This document shows, in pieces, positions 1-6,861 of a stretch of DNA of 7,116 bases. The notes below the pieces were generated by a model that did not search any database, was not told the origin of the DNA, and worked only from the letters and a program-made list of their open reading frames with translations. The first letter of the stretch is position 1. Each line of letters starts with the position of its first letter. Location: the NCBI GenBank assembly GCA_905236115.1, contig CAJOOL010000290.1:1-7116 (forward strand), read 5' to 3'. The translations under genes and the position numbers were made by a program. The DNA is from an uncultured Endomicrobiia bacterium. GTDB lineage: Bacteria > Elusimicrobiota > Endomicrobiia > Endomicrobiales > Endomicrobiaceae.

Positions 1-17
1 AAAAATTTTAACATCAT
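1..17 (-). CDS. 5' end of a gene running off the left edge, possible partner of the Panacea gene
   Basis: Reading leftward after the Panacea stop (TGA, 27-25) there are seven bases and then two adjacent ATG codons (17-15 and 14-12), followed by an open frame (MMLKF) to the window edge. An AAGGAA stretch at 34-29, inside the end of the Panacea gene, could serve as a somewhat distant ribosome binding site. The spacing fits a co-transcribed second gene. Panacea proteins are known antitoxins usually encoded beside a toxin gene, so this could be the toxin, but only five codons are visible and the product cannot be named. Confidence 0.3.
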
Positions 18-24
18 TATGAAA

Positions 25-570
25 TCAGTTCCTTAACCTGTTTATATCATCATACTCCTGCTTGGCAACAGTAATTTCATCTTCACTTTTGCCTAAAGCA
101 AGCATTATCGTTTTAAATTTTATTTTTTTACAACTTCCTTTCGGATCTTCCCATTCCGGAAGAGTATGCGTATATCTTTCCAATTCATAAGGTGCAGTGC
201 TATAAAAACTTTTTGATATTTTTTCTATATATTCTTTATCTTTTTTACTAAGTCTGTCATAACTTATTTCTTTTTTTAATATTATATTAGGATAATAATC
301 TTGTCTGCTTTTTTTTGACAACAAAAAATTATTCCATATATTATTATTATTTTTATACTGCAAATCATTCAACATATCCAAAGTAGAACTTAAAACAGGC
401 CCGTGAGGCAAACTGAAATAAACATCCCCCGATAAAGAAGTATCTCTTTCTTCAATTGATAACCTGTCTATTAAATATAACTCTTTTATTAATTTTAAAA
501 GATTTAATTTACCGTTATTTAATGATAACAAGTAACATATTTCCTGTAAAATTTTTTCGGAACTGTACAT
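25..570 (-). CDS. Panacea-domain protein (DUF4065, SocA/GepA-like), putative antitoxin
   Basis: This 181-residue soluble protein matches the Panacea/DUF4065 pattern. It has an N-terminal helix with LLKLIKELYLID (residues 24-35), then SGDVYFSLPHGPVLS (47-61, the family's 'sG..y....yGPv' signature), and a C-terminal YTHTLPEWEDP (133-143) followed by a last helix, IKFKTIMLALG (150-160). Length is normal for a single-domain member. Family members include SocA, which delivers the SocB toxin to ClpXP, phage-associated GepA, and Panacea antitoxins that neutralise varied toxins. The role here is inferred from family and recognised by eye. I chose the ATG at 570-568 over the TTG six codons upstream because AGGAG (583-579) lies eight bases before it. 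TGA is the stop. The gene points away from its neighbours and looks like an independently transcribed cassette. A possible partner gene starts 7 bases downstream. Confidence 0.75.
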   Translation of the reverse strand: MYSSEKILQEICYLLSLNNGKLNLLKLIKELYLIDRLSIEERDTSLSGDVYFSLPHGPVLSSTLDMLNDLQYKNNNNIWNNFLLSKKSRQDYYPNIILKKEISYDRLSKKDKEYIEKISKSFYSTAPYELERYTHTLPEWEDPKGSCKKIKFKTIMLALGKSEDEITVAKQEYDDINRLRN

Positions 571-581
571 ATTGTATTCTC

Positions 582-594
582 CTGTCAAAGACAG
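582..594. promoter_or_regulatory. Perfect inverted repeat CTGTC-AAA-GACAG at the start of the Panacea transcript
   Basis: Five-base arms with a three-base centre lie between the -10 box and the start codon. The arm nearest the gene shares its last two bases with the AGGAG ribosome binding site (583-579). It could be an operator for autorepression, common in toxin-antitoxin loci, or a small 5' hairpin limiting ribosome access. Chance occurrence is possible with such short arms. Confidence 0.35.
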
Positions 595-596
595 TT

Positions 597-625
597 ATTA
601 TATCATATTTTATATAGAACAACAA
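597..625 (-). promoter_or_regulatory. Sigma70-type promoter of the Panacea gene
   Basis: On the minus strand there is TTGTTG (625-620, -35), a 17-base spacer and a perfect TATAAT (602-597, -10). Transcription would start near 590, giving a leader of about 20 bases before the ATG at 570. This promoter lies inside the open plus-strand stretch interpreted as a truncated gene. Motifs were read by eye; no start-site data. Confidence 0.6.
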
Positions 626-627
626 AT

Positions 628-852
628 TATGATCCTATTTTAGGTATAGATGCTCGTGGTAATAAATACTTTTCTCTTTTTGTGCCAAGCCATAAATCTC
701 AAGGAGATATAAAACTCAGATTTCAAACTTATGCGGAAATACCTCAAGAATTAAGAGTTGGAAAACTTGAAAATAAAAGTTTTTTGGCATTATCTTACGA
801 TATTACCAAGGGCATTTTCAGAGGTTCTTCTACAGTACAAGAACAAATTTAA
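628..852 (+). pseudogene. 3' remnant of a gene, likely secreted or beta-rich protein, 5' end missing
   Basis: This frame reads about 73 residues from Asp (631) to TAA (850-852). The composition is protein-like, with alternating hydrophobic strands such as KYFSLFVPSHK, DIKLRFQTYAEIP and KSFLALSYDITKG. The frame stays open back to 550 but has no ATG anywhere; the only alternative starts are one GTG (682) and one TTG internally. The upstream open part overlaps the Panacea promoter and start and does not look like protein. I read it as the C-terminal end of an unidentified, possibly extracellular beta-sandwich protein whose 5' part was lost when the Panacea cassette arrived. No ribosome binding site or promoter suggests it is still expressed. 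The family is not recognised. Confidence 0.45.
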
Positions 853-907
853 AAAAATATATCCGTAAATTTCATTTCATCCATCTGTCAACAAACAATA
901 CATAATC

Positions 908-936
908 TTCTAAAACTTTTCGCATTTTGGTATAAT
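908..936 (+). promoter_or_regulatory. Extended -10 promoter upstream of rmlA
   Basis: TGGTATAAT (928-936) is a perfect extended -10 element. The -35 position 17 bases upstream (908-913, TTCTAA) is weak, which is usual for extended -10 promoters. Predicted start near 943 gives a leader of about 120 bases. It is the only good promoter seen for the rmlA-miaB-transglycosylase operon. Confidence 0.55.
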
Positions 937-947
937 GTGGCTTTGGG

Positions 948-985
948 AAACGCTGAATAATTCTTAAAGAAAACACTGATTAATT
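948..985 (+). repeat. Two 15-base near-identical direct repeats in the rmlA leader
   Basis: Copies lie at 948-962 (AAACGCTGAATAATT) and 971-985 (AAACACTGATTAATT). They match at 13 of 15 positions and start 23 bases apart, immediately after the predicted transcription start. They could be tandem binding sites for a regulator or a local duplication. Confidence 0.4.
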
Positions 986-1045
986 ATGAACGGAAACCTT
1001 GAGGCATATTTTGCCTCTAAATTCGTTGGAATTGTTCAAGATTAG
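986..1045 (+). other. 19-codon leader reading frame upstream of rmlA
   Basis: ATG at 986 opens a frame (MNGNLEAYFASKFVGIVQD) ending at TAG 1043-1045, seventeen bases before the rmlA start. The first leader hairpin lies wholly inside it and the second overlaps its later codons, the arrangement expected if translation of a leader peptide affected folding. There is no convincing ribosome binding site in front of it, so it may be a chance frame. Confidence 0.2.
1001..1033 (+). promoter_or_regulatory. Two adjacent hairpins in the rmlA leader
   Basis: GAGGCA (1001-1006) pairs perfectly with TGCCTC (1012-1017) around a five-base loop. AATTC (1020-1024) pairs with GAATT (1029-1033) around GTTG. Neither is followed by a T run, so they are not a classical terminator. 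An attenuation, RNA-stability or protein-binding role is possible but unproven. Confidence 0.35.
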
Positions 1046-1062
1046 ATTGACATGGAGGGAAT

Positions 1063-1938
1063 ATGAAAAGAAAAGGTATCATACTTGCAGGCGGAAAGGC
1101 CACCAGACTTTATCCGCTGACTTCGGTAGTCTCAAAACAGCTTTTACCCGTATACAACAAACCTATGATTTATTATCCTCTGTCGGTATTAATGCTGGCA
1201 GGCATAAAAGACATTCTTATTATTTCCACGCCGGAAGCACTTCCTCAATTTAAAAACCTGTTCGGCAGCGGACAGAGACTAGGAATAAACATCTCATACA
1301 AAGAACAACAGAAACCCAACGGACTTGCCGAAGCATTTATTTTGGGCGAAGATTTTATCGGCAAAGACAATGTCGCTCTGGTATTGGGCGATAATATTTT
1401 CTACGGACACGGACTTTCAAAAAAACTGGAAAAAGTTTGTTCTCAGGAAAAAGGTGCAACAATTTTTGCTTATTCCGTGGAAGACCCGAACAGATACGGA
1501 ATAGTGGAACTGGACGAAAACAATAAACCTGTGTCAATAACGGAAAAACCGCAGGAACCGAAATCCGACTGGGCAGTAACAGGGCTGTATTTCTACGATA
1601 ACGACGTAACAAAAATAGCAAAAAAAATAAAACCGTCGGCAAGAGGCGAACTGGAAATTACCGACATAAACAACATATATTTAAAAGAAAAAAAACTCTC
1701 GGTGGAACTGTTCGGCAGAGGCTTTGCATGGCTGGATGCCGGAACTTATGAATCTCTGCTTGATTCGGCAATGTTTATAAGAGCCATAGAACAGAGGCAG
1801 GGAATAATGGTAAGCTGTCTGGAAGAAATAGCCTACAGAAAAGGATTTATATCAAAAGAACAATTACTTGAAAATGCAAAACTTTTTAATTCCGCTTACG
1901 GAAAATATTTACAAAAAGTTGCAAGAGAAAAATTTTAA
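1063..1938 (+). CDS. rfbA: Glucose-1-phosphate thymidylyltransferase RmlA
   Basis: The enzyme joins dTTP and glucose-1-phosphate to give dTDP-glucose, the first step toward dTDP-rhamnose and other deoxysugars for surface polysaccharides. It acts in the cytoplasm. At 291 residues it is full length for the family. Visible motifs are the nucleotide-binding GG-KATRL loop (10-16), [17 protein letters not shown] (24-40), LGDN with a metal-binding Asp (108-111), EKP (161-163), VTGLYFYD (172-179), GELEITD (195-201) and [10 protein letters not shown] (219-228, second metal Asp). The loop has Ala at position 13 where most relatives have Gly, a conservative change. The start [11 protein letters not shown] matches known RmlA N-termini, and GGAGGG (1054-1059) precedes it closely. 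rmlB, rmlC and rmlD are not alongside. The gene heads an operon with miaB, whose ATG follows its stop by two bases. Confidence 0.95.
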   Translation: MKRKGIILAGGKATRLYPLTSVVSKQLLPVYNKPMIYYPLSVLMLAGIKDILIISTPEALPQFKNLFGSGQRLGINISYKEQQKPNGLAEAFILGEDFIGKDNVALVLGDNIFYGHGLSKKLEKVCSQEKGATIFAYSVEDPNRYGIVELDENNKPVSITEKPQEPKSDWAVTGLYFYDNDVTKIAKKIKPSARGELEITDINNIYLKEKKLSVELFGRGFAWLDAGTYESLLDSAMFIRAIEQRQGIMVSCLEEIAYRKGFISKEQLLENAKLFNSAYGKYLQKVAREKF

Positions 1939-1940
1939 AA

Positions 1941-3212
1941 ATGAAATTTTATATTGAAACTTTAGGCTGTCAAATGAACGTAAACGATTCCGATAAAATG
2001 GCTGAAATTTTATCGGCAAAAGGTTTGGTGCGTATAAATAATTATTCGGATGCTGATATGGTAATAATAAATACCTGTTCGGTGCGGTTTTCCGCAGAGC
2101 ATAAGGCATATTCTCTTTTGGGAAGGCTTAACGAGCTGAAACAAAAAAATCCTGCTTTGATAATAGGCGTTACGGGCTGTATGGCTCAATATGCCGCCAA
2201 AGAGATAAAATCACGTTGTAAATATGTAGATTTCGTTTTGGGTGCGAAAGGTTTTGAGCTGTTTAAAAAAACCGTTGAGTGATTTCTTCAAAAAAATAAT
2301 TCTTCAGCCGTTCAACCGCTTAACCGCTCAACCGAAGTATTTAAATACATTACAATAATGCGGGGATGCAGTAATTTCTGTTCATACTGCATAGTTCCTT
2401 ACGTCCGCGGTCCGGAACAAAGCATAAATTATAATACCATTTTAAGCGAAGTTAAAGCAGCCGCAGATTCCGGAACAAAGGAAATAATTCTTCTGGGACA
2501 GAACGTAAATTCTTATATTTATGAAAATGTAAATTTTACACGCCTGCTGCAAAAAATATCCGAACTTGAAAACGTTACAAGGATAAGATTTTTAACCAAT
2601 CATCCGAAAGATTTGTCGGATGAACTGATAGAAGAAATTGCCGCAAACAAAAAAATATGCCGTCATATACATCTGCCTTTGCAGTCCGGTTCCGACAATA
2701 TTTTAAAAGCTATGAACAGAAAATATACTTATGAACGGTATAAAACTTTATATAACAAAATTAAAAATAAAATCCCTGACATAAACATCACAAGCGATAT
2801 TATAATCGGTTTTCCGGGTGAAACCGATAAAGATTTTGAAGCAACATTTAATGCTTCAAGAGAGCTTCGTTTCGGAGGAATTTTTGTATTTAAATATTCC
2901 CCCCGCCCGAAAACTCTTGCGGCAAAAATGAAAAATCAAATTCCTTTGGAAGTTATTAAACAGCGGCACGCCGAACTTTTGGAAGATTCCAACATCATTT
3001 CAAAACAGATTAACGAAAAATATATCGGACAAAATATTGAAGTGCTTGTTGAAAAATTTAATGCCGAAACAAAAACCGCCGAAGCAAGAAACAGCCAAAA
3101 CATAAAAGTATTTTTTGATTGTCAAAAAGATATGACCGGACAGATTGTAAATGTCAAAATAACAAAGGTGCTGCCGAACAGCCTAAACGGCGAAACGGTA
3201 AATAATTTATAA
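1941..3212 (+). pseudogene. miaB: tRNA-2-methylthio-N6-dimethylallyladenosine synthase MiaB, interrupted by an in-frame TGA
   Basis: MiaB adds a methylthio group to i6A37 of tRNAs reading UNN codons, using two iron-sulfur clusters and SAM. The N-terminal MTTase domain (113 codons, 1941-2279) has all three cluster cysteines: C10, C46 and C80. TGA at 2280-2282 then stops the frame. The same frame continues through a 25-codon linker into the radical SAM domain, with CxxxCxxC in RGCSNFCSYC (2361-2390), HLPLQSG, GFPGETD and a C-terminal TRAM-like domain, ending at TAA 3210-3212. With the TGA read as an amino acid the product is 423 residues, near family length, and no other lesion is seen. An ATG at 2358 could restart the second half but has no ribosome binding site, and that half alone lacks the auxiliary-cluster cysteines. 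Explanations are a recent nonsense mutation, a base-call error, or read-through. Gaps are 2 bases from rmlA and 3 to the next gene. Confidence 0.85.
2311..2335 (+). repeat. Three imperfect 8-9 base tandem units in the miaB linker
   Basis: The units are TTCAACCGC (2311-2319), TTAACCGC (2320-2327) and TCAACCGA (2328-2335). They encode part of the poorly conserved linker between the MiaB domains, 28 bases after the in-frame TGA. Gain or loss of an eight-base unit would shift the reading frame. Confidence 0.45.
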
Positions 3213-3215
3213 CTT

Positions 3216-3755
3216 ATGAAAGTATCAAAAATATTATATATCATATTAATATTGTTTCCGGTTATAACGGCTTGTTATGCGGTTATCAATATAAACAGAG
3301 CGGCGGGATATTACCCGGTAATAGAAAAATACTGTAAACAACACGGTGTTGACCCTTTGCTTGTAGTTTCCATTATAAAGACGGAGTCTAATTTTAACCC
3401 GAATGCCAAATCCAAAAAAGGTGCAATAGGTTTAATGCAGCTTATGCCTCAAACGGCAAAGGAAGTATACGAACTGTTTTCCGGTATGAATGATTTTGAT
3501 GTCGGCAGATTGTATGAGCCGGATTTTAATATTATGACGGGTATTTACTATATAAAAATTTTATCGGCATTATTCAACGATAATACCAACCTTGTTCTTG
3601 CTTCTTATAATGCCGGACTCGGAAACGTGCGGAAATGGCTTATTCAAAACCCTATTATTGAATACGAACCTGATGAAATGCCTTTCAAAGAAACAAAAAA
3701 CTACGTAACAAAAATCAACAGAATTTACGGCATCATAAAATTTTTTTACAAATAA
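3216..3755 (+). CDS. Membrane-anchored lytic murein transglycosylase, SLT family (GH23)
   Basis: The protein cleaves the MurNAc-GlcNAc bond of peptidoglycan, forming 1,6-anhydro ends, on the periplasmic side. It has 179 residues: one N-terminal hydrophobic segment (6-19), then a compact SLT domain (about 32-175). Catalytic Glu57 sits in IIKTESNFNP (53-62), followed by GAIGLMQLMP (69-78) and SYNAG (130-134), the family's other signatures. The end of the hydrophobic segment, ITAC (17-20), fits a lipobox, so Cys20 may be lipidated; otherwise it is a signal anchor. There are no LysM or other wall-binding domains. The start lies three bases after the miaB stop with no clear ribosome binding site, so translation is probably coupled. 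The same domain serves in wall turnover or in opening the wall for envelope machines; the neighbours do not decide which. Confidence 0.9.
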   Translation: MKVSKILYIILILFPVITACYAVININRAAGYYPVIEKYCKQHGVDPLLVVSIIKTESNFNPNAKSKKGAIGLMQLMPQTAKEVYELFSGMNDFDVGRLYEPDFNIMTGIYYIKILSALFNDNTNLVLASYNAGLGNVRKWLIQNPIIEYEPDEMPFKETKNYVTKINRIYGIIKFFYK

Positions 3756-3769
3756 ATTTTTGTAAAAAA
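3742..3769 (+). terminator. AT-only stem at the end of the transglycosylase gene, weak terminator candidate
   Basis: TTTTTTACAAA (3742-3752) is perfectly complementary to TTTGTAAAAAA (3759-3769) around a six-base loop, spanning the stop codon. The stem has a single G-C pair and no T run follows on the plus strand. It sits where two convergent operons meet, but is a poor intrinsic terminator by usual rules. Confidence 0.3.
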
Positions 3770-3833
3770 TATTCCAAAGCACCAAACTTCTTTAAAACTT
3801 TTCTAAAACACGGGATTTTTAAATCTGCAACTT

Positions 3834-4763
3834 CTAAAATCTGAATGAAACACTAATGAAGTGAGAACCGTAAGATTCTTCTATTTCCAAAGGCATTTCA
3901 AAAGCATAGTCTATCGTAAGTGCGGCATCATTTGCAAATGCAAACGTATAACCGAACCCGACATCAAGAGCTTCCTTTCTTCCGCCCAGTCTTACGGCAA
4001 GTTTTTTATTGAGAAGATATGTTTCGGCACCTGCTCTGATAAAAGTTTCATTATTTCTGAATATTATATCCGCCGCAACCGTAAAATAAGGAATTTTTAC
4101 AATCGGCAGCTGATCATTATAATAGCTTAAACCCAATACATTAACATTCTTTACTTCGTCTTTTTCCAAATATCCTATATCGGCAGGCAGTAAATACTTG
4201 CTACTGAAGCCTACACCTATACCGTTGGAAAACATCGCCAAGAAACCTAAATCACCGGTAACAGCTCCCTGATACCCCTGCAAATCTTTATCTTCTTCGT
4301 CAAATTTCGTTTCCTGAAGCAAATATTTTATGTTCACACCTGCACTGAACTCTACAAATCTGCCGTCAAGTTTGAAAATATCATTCAACATTCTGGAATA
4401 ACCTAGATTGAACGTATCTTCTCTTCTTAAGCCTGGCGTAGACGTAGACGACCACGCAAGCGAAACCGAACCGTATTCCTGTGATATCGGATAAACATAA
4501 CCAAAATAATTAGCCCCTATTTCAACACCCTCAACACCCGTAAACAATCTGGAACCCATTAAGGTTACTTCCTGCTGTGTCGCAAATGCCGTCCCTGCGA
4601 TATTATACAAAGGTGCATTTGCATCGGTTCCCACAGCAGTATACGCTCCGCCCATACCTAAAGCACGCACACCCCAGTAAGTATCCACAAAAGCACTTTC
4701 CGCTTTCTGTGACGCCAAAACGAATATTGATAACAATAATACAGCCAATATTTTTTTCTTCAT
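3834..4763 (-). CDS. PorV/PorQ-like (UPF0164-type) outer-membrane beta-barrel protein
   Basis: The 309-residue protein has a signal peptide (1-24, cleaved after AESA). Next comes the family hallmark, RALGMGGAYTAVGTDANAPLYN (33-54, with key residues GMGGAYTAV and DANAPLYN), then amphipathic beta strands to a terminal SFRF, whose final Phe is typical of barrels inserted by BamA. PorV in Bacteroidetes is the type IX secretion shuttle that receives cargo bearing a C-terminal domain; UPF0164 members are spirochaete outer-membrane proteins. The gene directly upstream encodes a protein with such a C-terminal domain, which supports a cargo-handling role, but PorV-like proteins are often multicopy and this one could be a general porin. 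The ATG follows the upstream stop by six bases. It is the last gene of its operon and stops with TAG. Confidence 0.8.
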   Translation of the reverse strand: MKKKILAVLLLSIFVLASQKAESAFVDTYWGVRALGMGGAYTAVGTDANAPLYNIAGTAFATQQEVTLMGSRLFTGVEGVEIGANYFGYVYPISQEYGSVSLAWSSTSTPGLRREDTFNLGYSRMLNDIFKLDGRFVEFSAGVNIKYLLQETKFDEEDKDLQGYQGAVTGDLGFLAMFSNGIGVGFSSKYLLPADIGYLEKDEVKNVNVLGLSYYNDQLPIVKIPYFTVAADIIFRNNETFIRAGAETYLLNKKLAVRLGGRKEALDVGFGYTFAFANDAALTIDYAFEMPLEIEESYGSHFISVSFRF

Positions 4764-4769
4764 AATTTT

Positions 4770-6059
4770 CTACCAAACGAAAGCTATTGTTCCGCTTATT
4801 ATTTTACCTTTTTCTTTTAATTTAATCTGATAAACATACGTTCCGCTTTCAGCCCAATCTCCGCTGTTATTAGTATCTTTCTTACCTTTCCAAACAAAAC
4901 CGTTGCTACTGCCTGCTGTAAGTTCCGCAATCTTTTTACCGTTCAGATTGAAAATCTTTACTACATCGCCCTCTTCCAAATTACCGAACTTAAAGCCCTC
5001 ATAAGTTCCGTTTGCAATTCTGGATTTTACTCTTACTCTCTTTTCCGGCCTGTAATCGTTATCGTCAAGGTTACTGCTGACCATTAAAATATAATAACCC
5101 CACTCGGCTACAGGAAAATGAACCAATTTCTGTGATTTATCTATACTCGTCACGGTTATATATTTAAAACTTGCCCCATTGGAAGTAAATAATACATCAA
5201 ACTTGGTTGCTGTAGTATCGGAAGATGCGTAAGAAAGATGCCCAGCACCCGGGTGCTCTATACTCACTCCATCATCAGCATGTATCCATACAAAATTACC
5301 TACTCGTTTACTCCAATCTATTTCACCATATGTAAGTGAAGATGCTGCCTTGAGTGCTGCAGAACGAGCTATTCCTGAAACAGGGAAAAGTCCGGCAAAA
5401 AAATCTTCAAAAGATACTTCTTCTATATACACATTACCGTTACCGTTGACATCACCTGCTTCAAACGTAACACCTGTATCCGGATACTCCTGATTACCGT
5501 CGTCGTAAGTTATCGTTCCGCCCTCACTACCGGTAATGTAAGTAGACGTGGAAGTGGATATCGTTGCAGGATGGAAAGTATCGCTTGATGTTGTAAGCTG
5601 CGTAGGCCAATAAGCACTGCCTATACTGTCATCATTTTCTTTCTTAAAAGTAACCTTTATCTGATAATTAATGTGAGAACTTGAAGCAGGAAAATCCTCT
5701 TTATTTGTACTTAAATAAAAAGACTTTTTATTCTGAATTTCCCCATCATAAACAGACGAATGCGGATTTGAGCTGTCTTCACCATCAAAATAATATAAAA
5801 GCTCAGCTTTTTCCGCCGTTTTATACATACCGAAATCTATCTGAGTTTCAATTTTTAAAAGTTTCTCTATACCGGACACATTACCAACCGCAGTAACTTC
5901 TGTAGGCTTCTCAAAAATTGCCTCTCTAAATTTCGGGAACTCTACATAAGAAGTTAATACTGCTATAGTAGAAGAATCAGCAAAAACAAAAACTGATGTA
6001 AACATTACTAAGCCTAATAAACATATTAATAATGATGATAAAAACGAAAATTTTTTCAT
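4770..6059 (-). CDS. Secreted protein with FlgD-like/type IX-like C-terminal domain
   Basis: The 429-residue protein starts with a long signal peptide (1-27, cleavage after VFVFA). A beta-rich, Ser/Thr-rich region (28-170) follows with no recognised family. Residues 177-215 (GSEGGTITYDDG, then VTFEAGDVNGNGNVYIEEV) resemble a ZU5-like/beta-sandwich segment. GYYILMV (321-327) leads through DNDYRPEKRVRV to a C-terminal domain at 364-429 with VVKIFNLNGKKI, FVWKGKKD, ESGTYVYQIK and a terminal SGTIAFVW. This is the layout of FlgD-type Ig domains and type IX sorting domains, which direct export across the outer membrane and attachment. No catalytic motif is seen, so a structural or adhesive surface role is inferred. 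It lies four bases after the PapD-like gene and six before the PorV-like gene, so all are probably co-transcribed. The start codon has only a weak ribosome binding site. Confidence 0.75.
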   Translation of the reverse strand: MKKFSFLSSLLICLLGLVMFTSVFVFADSSTIAVLTSYVEFPKFREAIFEKPTEVTAVGNVSGIEKLLKIETQIDFGMYKTAEKAELLYYFDGEDSSNPHSSVYDGEIQNKKSFYLSTNKEDFPASSSHINYQIKVTFKKENDDSIGSAYWPTQLTTSSDTFHPATISTSTSTYITGSEGGTITYDDGNQEYPDTGVTFEAGDVNGNGNVYIEEVSFEDFFAGLFPVSGIARSAALKAASSLTYGEIDWSKRVGNFVWIHADDGVSIEHPGAGHLSYASSDTTATKFDVLFTSNGASFKYITVTSIDKSQKLVHFPVAEWGYYILMVSSNLDDNDYRPEKRVRVKSRIANGTYEGFKFGNLEEGDVVKIFNLNGKKIAELTAGSSNGFVWKGKKDTNNSGDWAESGTYVYQIKLKEKGKIISGTIAFVW

Positions 6060-6063
6060 TTTG

Positions 6064-6861
6064 TTATTTCTTTACTTTTCTACTTTTTGCTTGAACTTTT
6101 CCATTTTTTAATATTTTAAACTTTACTTCTTTTTCAACTTCTTTACCCAAAGCTCTTACTTTAAAAACTGCAATATACTTACCTTTTCCCAACTCACCAT
6201 ACGGCAACAACATTTCAACAAAGTCTCTATTACTTTCACAATATGTAGGAACCGTCTCATTTATTTTTAAATTTCTTATTAACTGTCTCTTTTTTTTAGT
6301 GTATATCTCTATATCTCCGGAATGTCTTATATGCACGTTTCCTTTGTTTGTTAAAGAAAGATTATAACAAATTCTCTTATTATAATCGGAATTAACTAAA
6401 TCTATAGAATTTATACCAAAATCTATATTTTCTGTCCCTGAAACAATAACATATATAGGAACCGAAACTAAGAGCGTAATTGACTGTTCATGTTCTTTTT
6501 CAACTTTGAATTCAGCCTTAACGGAAACAGAACCTTTAAAATTTTTTTTCACATAAAGTTTATAAGGTACTGTTATGGTTTCTCCTGCCGGAATAAAATA
6601 TCTGTTTTCTTCAAATACCAAAATTTTTTCAAAATCAATATTTTTATTTCCAGAAAAACAATTTCCTTTAGTAACATTTATAACGATATAAATATCACTA
6701 TCATAACTGTTTTTTATATCATAACTTCCCTCATAAATAGAACCGGGGGTATTATGCACATTTGTTACAGACGGAAAAACCGATAATCCGGCATAAGATA
6801 TCCCATTAAAAACAAAGAACAAAACTGCTATCGCAAAAAACAAACACAAATTTTTATTCAT
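6064..6861 (-). CDS. PapD-like (fimbrial chaperone-type) periplasmic two-domain protein
   Basis: The 265-residue protein has a signal peptide (1-24, ISYA cleavage) and two Ig-like domains. Domain 1 (25-140) opens with LSVFPSVTNVHNTPGSIYEG and contains IPAGETITVPYKLYV (90-104), the pattern seen in PapD-like and related DUF916-type proteins. Domain 2 (about 150-250) contains LSLTNKGNVHIRHSG (168-182), the 'NxGNVHlr' segment common in chaperone-like proteins encoded beside pilin-like subunits. The tail is basic (KSRKVKK). The expected role is holding or presenting secreted beta-strand subunits in the periplasm, inferred from resemblance by eye. I use the ATG at 6861-6859; a TTG at 6867 is the alternative. 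The ATG overlaps the upstream stop (ATGAATAA), implying coupled translation. No usher gene is in the window. Confidence 0.55.
   Translation of the reverse strand: MNKNLCLFFAIAVLFFVFNGISYAGLSVFPSVTNVHNTPGSIYEGSYDIKNSYDSDIYIVINVTKGNCFSGNKNIDFEKILVFEENRYFIPAGETITVPYKLYVKKNFKGSVSVKAEFKVEKEHEQSITLLVSVPIYVIVSGTENIDFGINSIDLVNSDYNKRICYNLSLTNKGNVHIRHSGDIEIYTKKKRQLIRNLKINETVPTYCESNRDFVEMLLPYGELGKGKYIAVFKVRALGKEVEKEVKFKILKNGKVQAKSRKVKK

Noticed and set aside
1001..1017. GAGGCA/TGCCTC hairpin as an intrinsic terminator
   Set aside because: No T run follows on either strand and it lies between a promoter and its gene.
1096..1135. Ala in the RmlA GG-KATRL loop as a sign of lost activity
   Set aside because: It is a conservative change, all other catalytic motifs are intact, and similar 'ATRL' loops occur in related nucleotidyltransferases.
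999..1253. 84-codon plus-strand frame overlapping the rmlA start
   Set aside because: It overlaps rmlA in another frame, has low-complexity basic composition and no family resemblance; a shadow frame.
1355..1642. 95-codon minus-strand frame inside rmlA
   Set aside because: Antisense shadow of a well-supported gene, Arg/Leu/Phe/Pro-rich with no domain pattern.
2280..2282. TGA as selenocysteine or as a reassigned sense codon
   Set aside because: The position is a variable linker with no conserved Cys, and no convincing SECIS-like stem follows directly. The Panacea gene uses TGA as its stop and other genes use TGG for Trp with no internal TGA, so a genome-wide reassignment is not supported.
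2358..3212. Second half of miaB as an independent gene starting at ATG 2358
   Set aside because: The ATG is the Met inside the conserved IMRGC motif, has no ribosome binding site, and the resulting protein lacks the MTTase domain.
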